A stretch of DNA of 64,000 bases, from NCBI GenBank assembly GCA_002968845.1, contig PVBG01000001.1, positions 248,001 to 312,000 on the forward strand, written 5' to 3'. The notes beneath the pieces were generated by a model. That model saw only the letters and a list, made by a program, of their open reading frames with translations, was not told where the DNA came from and made no database searches. This DNA comes from Neorhizobium tomejilense (GTDB lineage Bacteria > Pseudomonadota > Alphaproteobacteria > Rhizobiales > Rhizobiaceae). Shown one piece after another: positions 19,415-28,082 of this stretch; within the stretch, counting starts at the first letter, position 1; each line of letters begins with the position of its first letter. Made by a program: the position numbers and the translations under genes.

Positions 19415-20083
19415 TCAGCCGCGACGGCGAATGACAGCATGCCAGGCATAACCACGGCCGATCTCCTCGAAGATCATGTCGGCATCGGCGGCCGCCAGCT
19501 TGCTTTCCAGCACTTCGTGCAGGTCTGGCCGCGGCGTGACGTGGAAGCGCATGAGCCAGGCCTTCAGGAGCCGCCCGAACCAGCTTGGCAGCCGTTCCTG
19601 CTGGCCGAAATCGACGATGTGGAGGGAGCCATGCGGCGCCAAGGCCGCAAGCGCGGCATCGATTGCCTTTTCCCAGTCGGGAATCATCGACAAGGCGTAG
19701 GAAATCAGGATGCGATCGAAGCCGGGCGCGCCGAACTCTTCCGCTTTGAAATTGGTGGCGTCGGCGACGCGAAATTCCGGGATGATCGGCTTGCCGCGGA
19801 AATTGGACCGGGCGCTTTCCAGCATCTCGGCGGAGATATCGAGGCCGTAGAGCCTGGCCGCCGGATATTGCCGGTGGGCGAGGGCGAGGTTGCGGCCCGT
19901 GCCGCAGCCGACTTCGAGCAGCGAGGCATTCGGCGGGACATTCAATCCCGCAATCGCCCGGTCGCGGCCGAAAAGGTAATATTTGCGGGTGATGTCGTAG
20001 ATATGGCGCTGATACCGGTACATCCGGTCCATGCGCTCGGCGTGGCCAGTCGGCAGGGAGTTACTCGCCATATCCGTCGCCAT
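19415..20083 (-). CDS. btaB: Diacylglyceryl-N,N,N-trimethylhomoserine synthase methyltransferase BtaB
   Basis: This is a 222-residue class I SAM-dependent methyltransferase. It opens with MDRMYRYQRHIYDITRKYYLFGRD and shows LLEVGCGTGRNL (motif I), YGLDISAEML (motif II) and the later SYALSMIP segment. BtaB adds three methyl groups to diacylglyceryl-homoserine to make the betaine lipid DGTS, known in Rhodobacter and Sinorhizobium as a phosphate-free membrane lipid made when phosphate is short. The start ATG shares one base with the TGA of btaA (TGATG), so the two are translationally coupled. The assignment rests on the btaA neighbour and the N-terminal motif. Confidence 0.9.
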   Translation of the reverse strand: MATDMASNSLPTGHAERMDRMYRYQRHIYDITRKYYLFGRDRAIAGLNVPPNASLLEVGCGTGRNLALAHRQYPAARLYGLDISAEMLESARSNFRGKPIIPEFRVADATNFKAEEFGAPGFDRILISYALSMIPDWEKAIDAALAALAPHGSLHIVDFGQQERLPSWFGRLLKAWLMRFHVTPRPDLHEVLESKLAAADADMIFEEIGRGYAWHAVIRRRG

Positions 20084-21330
20084 CAGGCTTTTTTCACATA
20101 GATGTGGAAACCGCCGTAAATTGCCGACCGATCTTCCAGGTTGAGTTCGTTGGAGCGCTCTTCCAGATAGGACCACTGGTCGAAAAGGGCCGGCGAGAGG
20201 CGACCGTCGAGCACGCTCTTTTCGGCGGCGGTGCGGAAGATCACACGGGCGCCGGGTGCGGCTGTGCGGCTGATTTCCGACCAGACGTCGTTCAACTGCT
20301 CGTCCGTCATCCAATCCTGCGCGTCGAGCAGGACATAACGATCGACCGAGCCGGCGGACTTCTGGGCCAGCAGTTCCGTGAAGCTGGCATGGTGGACCGT
20401 GACGCGCTCTGCATTTTCGCGGATCGCGCGGTAGTTTTCCGCCTTGAGATAGGTCGGCAGCGTGCCTTCCTCCGGCTTCGGATAGCGTCGCATAAAGGCC
20501 TGCCAGGCGAAATAGTTGTCGCGCAGCGGGAAATGGCAGGCGAGCTTTTCGAGGCGCTGGCGCAGGACCGGCGCGATCGATCCGTCGGAGGCGAGGCTCG
20601 CCAGCTCGTCATATTGCTGCGGCGGAATGCCGAGACCGAACAGCGAGCTCTTGCGGCTGGTGATCCAGCGGATCAGCGGCCTATCGAACAGCGGAGCGAT
20701 GCGGTCGTCGAAGAACTGGCGTTGTTCGCGCAACGATTTGGTATCGGCCATTTGAGTGAGGTCGATGCCATGCAGACGGGCGATCAGGTGACCGGCGCCG
20801 ATGAAACGGCCGAGCAGGCCGGTCTTGTAGATATTGCGGTCGAAGACTTCGATCCGGCGGCGGCCGGCGAGGGTGCGCTTGTCCCAGTAGGCGCGGGTCG
20901 CGGCATCGAGGTTCGGCGCGATGAACGCGTCGTAGCTCTTACTGTTGGTGCGGATGCCGTCCATGCCGAAGTGGCGCACGACATCGCCATGGCCGGGCAG
21001 GTGGCGGAAGGCTGCGAGCTTCAGGCGGTTCAGCGCGACGTGATGCGGGTTCAGATCGACGACGTCGATCTTCTTCGGCGAGCGGGACAGATAGGCGAGC
21101 ATGTTGCAGCCGCCGGAGCCGATGGTGACGATCGAATGCTCGCCGGAAAGCTCCATGGCGGTCATGTCGACTTCCGGGTCTTCCCAGATCTGCGGGTAGA
21201 CGAGACCGGAGAACAGGAGGCCGAAAAGCCTTTCTGAGAAACCCTGCCGGGACAGAGCTTTATGCTGCAGAAGTGCGTCCTTCAGCTTCTGGTTTTTCCG
21301 AAAACCGGCTTCCTGTGCAATATCCGCCAT
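20083..21330 (-). CDS. btaA: Diacylglycerol 3-amino-3-carboxypropyltransferase BtaA
   Basis: This is a 415-residue enzyme that moves the 3-amino-3-carboxypropyl group of SAM to diacylglycerol, the first step of betaine lipid DGTS synthesis. Features are FSGLVYPQIWEDPEVDMTAM, a SAM site TIGSGGCNMLAYLSR, VDLNPHHVALNRLK and LHGIDLTQM. There is no signal peptide; the enzyme is thought to sit at the cytoplasmic membrane face. The ATG at 21330 gives the usual family length; an in-frame ATG at 21378 is possible. In Sinorhizobium btaAB are under phosphate-starvation (PhoB) control. I could not identify a clear Pho box in the 165 bases to the divergent beta-lactamase-like gene. Confidence 0.95.
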   Translation of the reverse strand: MADIAQEAGFRKNQKLKDALLQHKALSRQGFSERLFGLLFSGLVYPQIWEDPEVDMTAMELSGEHSIVTIGSGGCNMLAYLSRSPKKIDVVDLNPHHVALNRLKLAAFRHLPGHGDVVRHFGMDGIRTNSKSYDAFIAPNLDAATRAYWDKRTLAGRRRIEVFDRNIYKTGLLGRFIGAGHLIARLHGIDLTQMADTKSLREQRQFFDDRIAPLFDRPLIRWITSRKSSLFGLGIPPQQYDELASLASDGSIAPVLRQRLEKLACHFPLRDNYFAWQAFMRRYPKPEEGTLPTYLKAENYRAIRENAERVTVHHASFTELLAQKSAGSVDRYVLLDAQDWMTDEQLNDVWSEISRTAAPGARVIFRTAAEKSVLDGRLSPALFDQWSYLEERSNELNLEDRSAIYGGFHIYVKKA

Positions 21331-21495
21331 GGTCGAGTCTCGCTTTGTCCAGAGTTTCAGCGCGTGTAAACCTGTCATGCTACAGATTGATGACGCAGCC
21401 TGTGGCCAGTCCCCTGATCGGCGCAACGCGGCCGAACACCCCCTTCCTTGGCGTCGAGAATCCTGATTGCATGCGGCCTTGAAATGGAGGCAGGC

Positions 21496-22848
21496 ATGCG
21501 GTTGTTGGTGCGGTTCGTAAAAATCCTCTGCGGCGTCATCGTCGTCGGCCTCGTCGGGCTCGGGATCTGGCTCTATGCGTCGCCGCCGGAACTGCTGAGG
21601 GTCGGAAGCGGCTATTCGGCCAAGATGGTCTGCTCGAACGTCTTCCTTGCCGGCCGCGACAGCAGCGAGGTCCTCGCCGTCGACGTGCAGGCTCCGGGGC
21701 ATCCGCTTCTGAAATTGATGCGGGTCTCCGTCGATCGAACGGAAAAGCGGGTTCATGCCGCGCTGCTCGGCATTTTTGCCGGCAATGACGCGGTCTATCG
21801 CAAAGGGCTCGGCTGCGCCGTCGTCCCCGATGGGGCGCCGGCTGTTGCCGTCGGCGTTTCGGTGCCTGCCGTTACGTCAGTCGATCCATCCACGCTTTGG
21901 CCGGAAGGTGGAAAAGTGGAATCCGATCCGTCGGTTGCGCGGCTTCTCTCAGACATGGGCCTTGCCGGTCCGGGCCTTCGGGCGGTGGTCGTGGTCAAGC
22001 GGGGACGGATCGTCGGCGAGACCTATTCGACCGGCTTTTCCAAGGATACGCCGCTGCTCGGCTGGTCGATGACCAAGACCGTGAATGCTGCGATTCTCGG
22101 CACGCTCATTCGAGACGGAAAGCTTTCGCTGGACGACAAGGGCCTGTTCCCGCAATGGCAGGGCAACCAGCGCGGCGATATCCGGATTGCCGACCTGGCC
22201 GCCATGGAAAGCGGGCTCGCCTTCAACGAGAACTACGGCACGGTCGCCGATGTCACCCGCATGCTCTATCTCGAGCCGGACATGGCGAACTTCGCGGCCG
22301 ACCAGCCGCTGGAGGCCGACCCCGGCACGCGGTTCGGTTATTCTTCCGGCACGGCCGTGATGCTCTCGAAGATCTGGATGGACCGGATCGGCGACAGAAC
22401 TGCCGCGCTGTCCTATCCCCGCAACGCGCTGTTCGGCCCGCTCGGCATGCAAAGCGCCGTCATGGAGACCGATGCGGCAGGCACCTTCGTCGGCAGCTCG
22501 TATATGTATGCGACCGCGCGCGACTGGGCCCGGATCGGGCTGCTGCTTGCGCGGGACGGTGTGTGGGACGGTAACCGGATCCTGCCGCAAGGTTTCGTCA
22601 CCCTGATGCACCAGGCCAACGCCACGTCGAACGGCCGTTATTCCAAAATGCAGACATGGCTGCCGGGCAAGGACAAGCCAGACATTCCGGCGGATGCGTT
22701 TTTCCTGCAGGGGCATGACGGGCAGACCGTCACGGTCATCCCGTCGCTCGATCTGGTGGTGGTGCGGCTCGGGCTGACGCCGAACTGGAACCGTTACGAT
22801 CCGACCCGGCTGGTCGCCGAGGTGGTGAAAGCAACAACGGCGCCTTGA
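21496..22848 (+). CDS. Serine hydrolase of the beta-lactamase (class C / NylB-like) fold
   Basis: This is a 450-residue protein with an N-terminal membrane anchor or signal (residues about 5-30). The nucleophile motif SMTK (SxxK) is in GWSMTKTVNA, the second motif is FGYSSG (Tyr-Ser), and the third region is HDGQTVTVIP near the C-terminus. This pattern is shared by 6-aminohexanoate-dimer hydrolase, EstB-type esterases and class C beta-lactamases. A true lactamase would normally have YxN and KTG, so an esterase or amidase is more likely. The ATG at 21496 follows GGAGG by 5 bases. The stop codon sits in the loop of the terminator hairpin. Confidence 0.85.
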   Translation: MRLLVRFVKILCGVIVVGLVGLGIWLYASPPELLRVGSGYSAKMVCSNVFLAGRDSSEVLAVDVQAPGHPLLKLMRVSVDRTEKRVHAALLGIFAGNDAVYRKGLGCAVVPDGAPAVAVGVSVPAVTSVDPSTLWPEGGKVESDPSVARLLSDMGLAGPGLRAVVVVKRGRIVGETYSTGFSKDTPLLGWSMTKTVNAAILGTLIRDGKLSLDDKGLFPQWQGNQRGDIRIADLAAMESGLAFNENYGTVADVTRMLYLEPDMANFAADQPLEADPGTRFGYSSGTAVMLSKIWMDRIGDRTAALSYPRNALFGPLGMQSAVMETDAAGTFVGSSYMYATARDWARIGLLLARDGVWDGNRILPQGFVTLMHQANATSNGRYSKMQTWLPGKDKPDIPADAFFLQGHDGQTVTVIPSLDLVVVRLGLTPNWNRYDPTRLVAEVVKATTAP

Positions 22849-22866
22849 GGCGCCGTTGAACATTTT
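22835..22866 (+). terminator. Terminator overlapping the stop codon of the serine hydrolase gene
   Basis: CAACGGCGCC (22835-22844) and GGCGCCGTTG (22849-22858) are perfect complements around a TTGA loop, followed by AACATTTTC. The TGA stop codon (22846-22848) lies in the loop, so coding sequence forms one arm of the stem. Confidence 0.65.
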
Positions 22867-22889
22867 CAGTCGGGGCACTTTCAGCCCGG

Positions 22890-24005
22890 CTACTTCTCCA
22901 GGACGTCCAGCATGTTCTTGCGTTTGGCGTCGTAATAATAGCCGCGCGCATAGAGCTTGATGGCGTTGTCGTTTCTGTTGTCGGCGACAAGCCAGGCGCC
23001 GCGCAGATATTTGATTGCGTATTTGAGATTGGTCTCGGCATCGAGCAGGCCGGCCGGCGGGCCTTCGTAGCCCATGGACTTGGCGGTTGAATACTTGATC
23101 TGCATGAGGCCCCAGTAGCCGTTCTTGTGATAGGCCTTGGGATCGTACTTGCTTTCCCGATGCACGACGCGGTGCACCAGCGATTCCGGCACGCCGTACA
23201 TGCCGGCATAACGCTTGATGAGCTTGCTCAATTCCGCCGGCGCACCGGTGGCCGTGGACGGCATCGGCTCGCCGGGAGCCGGCGGGAACTCCATGGCAGA
23301 CAAGGCGGCAACGGCTCTCGGCTGCGCTGCATAGGCGAGCGTCGCAGTGTCCGGGCGCGGGGTCGGCACGACGGTCTGAAGCGCGACCATGTCCGGTGTC
23401 AGTTCCCGTTCGTCCAGCGCGATCGCCGAAGCTGCCGCCGGCTGGATCTTGCCTTCGCTGACCGCAGGTGCGATCGGCGGCGACACGAGGCGTTCGCCCT
23501 TTGGCGCCGCAAGGCTCGTCGGCTGGGTCGAAGCGAGAATGGTCGATGTGGTGCGAGCAACGGGCGGCGGCATCATCGCCGGGCCGGGCGCGGGGGCGAA
23601 AGCGACGAGCGGCGCCATGGTGGGCGATGCCATTGCGGCGGACTGAACGGACATCGCATCGGCGGCGGCCGGCACCGGAACGGGAAGTCTTGCGGTCTTG
23701 GCGAGTGCCACGGTCGGCTGCGTGCCGACCGTCTGGGCGGCCGAGGCGACCTGAACTCCCGGAGGGGTCATCTGGCCTGCAGTCTGGGCCTGCCCGTTTA
23801 CCGGGAGATCGGATCTGTACTGGATAGCCGTCTGGCTATCCACGGAAGCCGTCTGGACGGGTCCGGACGCCTGGCCGCCGGTCGGGGCAACTGTCTGTGT
23901 CGCTGTAAGCTTCTGCTCGCGTTCGACACTCGAACATCCGGCGAGAACCGAAGAAACGGCGCATGCCACAGCCGTCCCGCGGCCGAGGAATCGGATTATC
24001 GCCAT
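22890..24005 (-). CDS. SLT-family lytic transglycosylase, lipoprotein
   Basis: This is a 371-residue protein. A signal with lipobox SSVLAGC (Cys near residue 24) suggests a lipoprotein. Residues about 30-255 are a low-complexity Ala/Pro/Val/Thr/Gln-rich region, probably a flexible spacer across the periplasm. The C-terminal 120 residues are an SLT goose-lysozyme-like domain, with ESLVHRVVHRESKYDPKAY carrying the catalytic Glu and GLMQIKYSTAKSMGY. The enzyme should cleave peptidoglycan glycan strands to 1,6-anhydro products. The ATG at 24005 was chosen since it gives a complete lipoprotein signal; the frame is open to 24056. Confidence 0.88.
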   Translation of the reverse strand: MAIIRFLGRGTAVACAVSSVLAGCSSVEREQKLTATQTVAPTGGQASGPVQTASVDSQTAIQYRSDLPVNGQAQTAGQMTPPGVQVASAAQTVGTQPTVALAKTARLPVPVPAAADAMSVQSAAMASPTMAPLVAFAPAPGPAMMPPPVARTTSTILASTQPTSLAAPKGERLVSPPIAPAVSEGKIQPAAASAIALDERELTPDMVALQTVVPTPRPDTATLAYAAQPRAVAALSAMEFPPAPGEPMPSTATGAPAELSKLIKRYAGMYGVPESLVHRVVHRESKYDPKAYHKNGYWGLMQIKYSTAKSMGYEGPPAGLLDAETNLKYAIKYLRGAWLVADNRNDNAIKLYARGYYYDAKRKNMLDVLEK

Positions 24006-24106
24006 TGGGTCGCTTTCATGAAAAATGGTTACCCCAGTCCGCCCAAACGCCACCAAAAGAGTGTTTTGATTAACCTATTGGGCAGCGTCCGACAAGATGG
24101 CGAGCG

Positions 24107-24742
24107 TCAGGCGGCGATCCGGCGATAGCCGGCTGTGACCGCGCGCCGCGAAATGAAGCGCGTCTGGGGCTTGCGTGAGGCGGAGTTGAAGTTGGCGGGC
24201 CGCCGCCGGCGGTTGAGCACGCGGCGCGGAAAAAGCACGTGAATTCCGGCTCCAAGCGCAGCACAGACAAGGAAAGTCGCCTGCATTTCGAGAAGCTGGG
24301 GCAGGAGGGAGCGGTCGGGATCGACGAACTGGGCGAGCACGGCTGCAAGGACGACGGCATAACGCGCCCGGAATGCGGATTTGCCGAACAGGCATCCGAA
24401 GATTCGCGCTGCCCGACATTCGGGAAGATTGTCGTTATCGGCAATCGGGCCGGAGATTCGCGGATCCTGGTAGGACCAGATCACATAGAGCATCAGATAG
24501 CCGAGCCCTACCCAGGAGATCACGTCGATGAGCTTGGGAAGGTAGACGGCGATCAGGGCCATGGGGATCATCGCCACGATCAGGGCGGCCGACATTCCGA
24601 CGGCAAGCCCCGGGACCGTCGCGATCGCCGTGCGGCGACCGCGCTGGAGAGAGAAACTGGCAGTCAGACAAGCGATAGGGCTCGGAAGGAGGGCGAGAAA
24701 GATCGCGGTCGCAGCAAAAGCGAGCCAGATGTCAGCCGTCAT
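24107..24742 (-). CDS. LysE-family translocator
   Basis: This is a 211-residue inner-membrane protein. The N-terminal 110 residues follow the LysE/RhtB pattern: AFAATAIFLALLPSPIACLTASFSLQRGRRTAIATVPGLAVGMSAAL, with the conserved Pro-containing first helix and GxR after it. Three further hydrophobic helices follow. The last 45 residues are unusually basic (NRRRR, ISRR), longer than the usual LysE end, and probably cytoplasmic. Such carriers export amino acids or related compounds; the substrate is unknown. It lies 50 bases downstream of pfp on the same strand and may be read from the same transcript. Confidence 0.75.
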   Translation of the reverse strand: MTADIWLAFAATAIFLALLPSPIACLTASFSLQRGRRTAIATVPGLAVGMSAALIVAMIPMALIAVYLPKLIDVISWVGLGYLMLYVIWSYQDPRISGPIADNDNLPECRAARIFGCLFGKSAFRARYAVVLAAVLAQFVDPDRSLLPQLLEMQATFLVCAALGAGIHVLFPRRVLNRRRRPANFNSASRKPQTRFISRRAVTAGYRRIAA

Positions 24743-24792
24743 TCCATTTCCTCCCGGACGCCTGTTGAGCGGCGCCCGCTAGTTTTCTTGTC

Positions 24793-26004
24793 TCAAGCCG
24801 TTTCGAAGGGCTGGCCGATATGGTCCATCACTTCGCCGAACCATTTTGCCGTCAGATCGAAATGTTTTCCACCCTTGATTCTGGGAAATTCGATCGTGCG
24901 CAGTTTTCCGCCCTGGTCCTCGTCGTGGCCGGTAACGCCTGAGACCTTGTTCAATGCGCTTTCGACGGCGAGATCGACCATGCCCTGGATGAGCCGCAGG
25001 TCCTGGCCGTTTGCCGGCGCCGAGCGGGCGAAGTAGCCGGACTTCTGCACCATCGAGCGATCGGCGCCGATCAGCGCTGCGACCTGCTTCTGGAACCAGC
25101 CGCCGACATTGATCGTGTCAATCTTCACATGGCCGAACGCGTCGCGCTTGATCGATTCGCCTGCCGCTTCCCGTTCGGCGACGATCGTATCGAGGCCGGC
25201 ACCTTCCGAAACGAACAAGGTCACGAAACCGCGCTGGTCCATGACGTCCTTGAGGCGTGCGGCCTCCTTGTCGAGGTCGAAGGCCATCTCCGGCAGGTAG
25301 ACACCGTCGATGTTCTTCATCGCGCTGTTCATCATGAAGCCCTCGACATATTCGTTGCCTTTGGTCTTCTGAATATAGGCCCGTGCGGTCGCGGCGGTAA
25401 GCCAGCCGCAGTGACGTCCCATCACTTCGTGAATCACAAATGTGCGAGGAGCGGCACTTTGCTCGTTCGAAACGTTGTCGAAGAAAGAGGCGCCGACTTC
25501 GGCAGCCGTCCAGGCGCCGAGCGACTGGCGGATCGGCACGATATCGTTGTCGACGGTCTTCGGCAGGCCGACGACGGTCAGGTCGTAGCCATTGGCGCCG
25601 AGATAGGCTGCGAGGTCGGCGGCCGTCGTGTTGGTGTCGTCGCCGCCAATCGTGTGGAGGATGGTGATCCCATCGGCCGCCAACCGCTCGGCGGCGACGC
25701 GAAGCGGGTTCTCACCTTCCTTGACGAGGCCGCGCTTGACGCAGTCTCCGGCATTGGTGAGCTTGACGCGGCTATTGCCGATCGGCGAGCCGCCGTAGCG
25801 GTGCAGCAGATGGGCTTTTTCGCGCATGTCCTCGGTGATTTCGATGCGGTCTCCGAGCAGAACGCCCTGATAACCGGAACGGTAGGCGACCATCTCGATA
25901 TCCGGCGCGACGTCGTTGTAGCGCTCGATCAGGCCGCCAACGGCGGAAGACAGGCAAGGCGCCAGGCCCCCTGCGGTCAGCATTGCTACTTTCTGTTTGG
26001 CCAT
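24793..26004 (-). CDS. pfp: Diphosphate-dependent 6-phosphofructokinase (PPi-PFK)
   Basis: This is a 403-residue PFK-fold enzyme that phosphorylates fructose 6-phosphate, reversibly when diphosphate is the donor. The N-terminus has AMLTAGGLAPCLSS. Residues 120-126 read GGDDTNT, where ATP-using enzymes have GGDGS; the second Asp (Asp123) is the known hallmark of diphosphate use. PKTVDND at 148-154 holds the catalytic Asp and the Lys seen in PPi enzymes, and MGRHCGWL follows. Rhizobia rely mainly on Entner-Doudoroff catabolism, so this may serve gluconeogenic flow or growth on sugars via fructose 6-phosphate (inference). The ATG at 26004 follows AAGGAGG. Confidence 0.92.
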   Translation of the reverse strand: MAKQKVAMLTAGGLAPCLSSAVGGLIERYNDVAPDIEMVAYRSGYQGVLLGDRIEITEDMREKAHLLHRYGGSPIGNSRVKLTNAGDCVKRGLVKEGENPLRVAAERLAADGITILHTIGGDDTNTTAADLAAYLGANGYDLTVVGLPKTVDNDIVPIRQSLGAWTAAEVGASFFDNVSNEQSAAPRTFVIHEVMGRHCGWLTAATARAYIQKTKGNEYVEGFMMNSAMKNIDGVYLPEMAFDLDKEAARLKDVMDQRGFVTLFVSEGAGLDTIVAEREAAGESIKRDAFGHVKIDTINVGGWFQKQVAALIGADRSMVQKSGYFARSAPANGQDLRLIQGMVDLAVESALNKVSGVTGHDEDQGGKLRTIEFPRIKGGKHFDLTAKWFGEVMDHIGQPFETA

Positions 26005-26331
26005 CGATCCTCCTTGACGCGCATGCTCGCGTACAGTTCAAAACCGCTGGAATGGATGCGACAGAGACAGGCCCCTGTAAAGTGAATTTCTCAAGAAAAA
26101 CCGCAGCTTCGACTTCTCGGCGCAGGAGAGCCTAATATAATCGATTCAACTGCCGCGGCCCCTCGATCGCGCTTGTGGAAAAAGAGTTTCGGGGGCTTCG
26201 CAATTGTCCCGAATATCCAGGTCACCTATCTGTGAGCGCCGGTGATTGTTCGGAAAACATGAACATAGTTTAATCTAAGACGGACCGTAGGTCGCCTTGC
26301 AATCCCAACTATAATCTGGTCCACTGCACTC
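26005..26331. promoter_or_regulatory. Divergent intergenic region between pfp and djlA-like gene
   Basis: This 327-base gap separates divergent genes. On the plus strand TTGTTC (26246-26251) and TTTAAT (26269-26274) are 17 bases apart and could be a sigma-70-type promoter 57 bases before the J-domain gene. TATAAT occurs at 26136-26141 without a clear -35. On the minus strand the strong pfp ribosome binding site lies at 26009-26016. I see no further gene in the gap. Confidence 0.35.
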
Positions 26332-27081
26332 ATGATCTGGGATTTTGCCTGCCTTCACTTTTCCTCCCTTTGGGAACGGCTTCTCGGCGCCATGGGCGAC
26401 GCGGCCGGGAACGCGCTCGGCCGTGTCATCGAGGCGATCCGCACGACGTTCGAGGGCGATCCGGAAACACGCCGGCAGGTGTCTTTCTCGGTCGCAATCA
26501 TCGCGCTGTCGGCCAAGATGGCGAAGGCTGACGGTATCGTCAGCGAGGCCGAGGTCAAGGCCTTTCAGCAGATATTCGATTTTCCCGACGAGGAAGCCCG
26601 CAACGTAGCGCGGCTCTATAACCTCGCGCGCCAGGATGTCGCGGGTTACGAAGCCTATGCGACCAAGCTCGCCGGCTTGTGCAGCCCCGGTGCGGGCAAG
26701 GCTGCAAACTGCCCGATGCTGGAAAATGTCGTCGACGGGCTGTTCCACATCGCCAAGGCGGACGGCCTGGTGCACGAGGCGGAGCTTGCTTTCCTTTTCC
26801 GTATCGCCGAAATCTTCCGCATCGACGAGGGGCATTTCCGCCGCATCATGGCGCGGCACGTGCATCTCGACGGGCGAGACCCTTATCTTGTGCTCGGCGT
26901 TTCGCCGGAAGACGATTTCGCAAAGATCCGCAAGCAGTACCGCTCGCTGGTGTCCGAACATCATCCGGACCGTCTGATCGCCCGCGGCGTTCCGGCTTCG
27001 CTGCATGCCGCCGCCAATGAGCGCATGGCCGCGCTCAATGCCGCCTATGCGGCGATCGAGAAAGAGCGCCGCGCCGCATGA
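26332..27081 (+). CDS. TerB-like and J-domain protein (DjlA family)
   Basis: This is a 249-residue protein. Residues about 50-160 form a TerB-like helical domain with the repeated acidic signature AKADGIVSEAEV and AKADGLVHEAEL. The C-terminal 65 residues are a J domain (DPYLVLGVSPEDDFAKIRKQYRSLVSEHHPD) with the HPD tripeptide that stimulates DnaK. DjlA of E. coli has an N-terminal membrane span; here the N-terminus is amphipathic rather than hydrophobic, so the protein is probably a soluble co-chaperone. Its TGA overlaps the ATG of the amidase gene (ATGA), so the two are translationally coupled, an arrangement shared by rhizobia as far as I recall. Confidence 0.85.
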   Translation: MIWDFACLHFSSLWERLLGAMGDAAGNALGRVIEAIRTTFEGDPETRRQVSFSVAIIALSAKMAKADGIVSEAEVKAFQQIFDFPDEEARNVARLYNLARQDVAGYEAYATKLAGLCSPGAGKAANCPMLENVVDGLFHIAKADGLVHEAELAFLFRIAEIFRIDEGHFRRIMARHVHLDGRDPYLVLGVSPEDDFAKIRKQYRSLVSEHHPDRLIARGVPASLHAAANERMAALNAAYAAIEKERRAA

Positions 27082-27839
27082 TGCCGTTTTACGCCGACTA
27101 TGCCGGCGCGACGGTAAGGCCTTCCCCCAATCACGGCGAGCGCGCCGGCGGGCGCAGGCCCGACATGATTATCCTTCATTACACAGGCATGCCGATCGGC
27201 GACCAGGCGCTCTCCTGGCTCTGCAACGAGGAGAGCCAGGTCTCGAGCCACTATTTCGTCCACGAGGATGGGGGCGTGGTGCAGCTTGTGCCGGAGGATC
27301 GCCGTGCCTGGCACGCCGGCAAGAGCTCCTGGGCCGGCGAGGCCGACATCAATTCCTGTTCGATCGGCATCGAGATCGCCAATCCAGGCCATCCCGGTGG
27401 CCTGCCGGACTATCCGTCCGCGCAGATCCAAGCCGTCGTCGAATTGTGTCACGATTGCGGCCAAAGGTGGCAAATCCGACCGGAAAGAGTGCTCGGGCAT
27501 TCCGATGTCGCGCCTATCCGCAAGGTCGATCCGGGCGAAAATTTCCCCTGGGAAAAGCTGTACCTTGACGGGATAGGTCATTGGATCGATCCAGCGCAAA
27601 TCCGCGGCGGACGGTTTTTCCAGTTCGGCGAGAGCGGCCAGCCTATCGAGGCCCTGCAGTCGATGCTGTCGCTCTATGGCTACGGAATTGAAATCACGGG
27701 AAATTTCTGCGAGCGCACGAAGGGCGTGGTCGAAGCGTTCCAGCGTCATTTCAGGCCGCAGTTGGTCGACGGGATCGCCGATTTTTCGACGATCGACACA
27801 CTTCATCGGCTGCTCAAGTCCTTGCCAAAATTCAATTAA
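27078..27839 (+). CDS. N-acetylmuramoyl-L-alanine amidase, AmpD-like, with PG-binding domain
   Basis: This is a 253-residue zinc amidase of the Amidase_2 family. Likely zinc ligands are His34 (ILHYTG), His141 (LGHSDV) and Asp151 (KVDPG); Glu99 in GIEIAN is a candidate catalytic residue. The last 75 residues (SGQPIEALQSMLSLYGYGIEITGNF) form a peptidoglycan-binding domain. There is no signal peptide, so it is probably a cytoplasmic enzyme that removes the peptide from anhydro-muropeptides during wall recycling, as AmpD does. The start overlaps the end of the J-domain gene by 4 bases. MMP start: two adjacent ATG codons at 27078 and 27081. Confidence 0.88.
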   Translation: MMPFYADYAGATVRPSPNHGERAGGRRPDMIILHYTGMPIGDQALSWLCNEESQVSSHYFVHEDGGVVQLVPEDRRAWHAGKSSWAGEADINSCSIGIEIANPGHPGGLPDYPSAQIQAVVELCHDCGQRWQIRPERVLGHSDVAPIRKVDPGENFPWEKLYLDGIGHWIDPAQIRGGRFFQFGESGQPIEALQSMLSLYGYGIEITGNFCERTKGVVEAFQRHFRPQLVDGIADFSTIDTLHRLLKSLPKFN

Positions 27840-28082
27840 TACGGGCGCCGCGCCGGTCGTTTGGGCCTGCGTCGAAATCGCAAAATTTTGCAGTGCCACA
27901 TCATCTCCTTATTAGCCCGGTCTAAAGGACCCGCTAACGGCAGCCGCCATGTTGGACGGGGGTTGCAGAGATAAACGACCAGGATTCGTGAAAACATCGC
28001 GCCGTCAATCCGGCGACGCGCTGAGAGGGTGTTTGCGTAACGACACCCGCGATTCCTGTTGGTCCGGAGACACTTCACCTAC

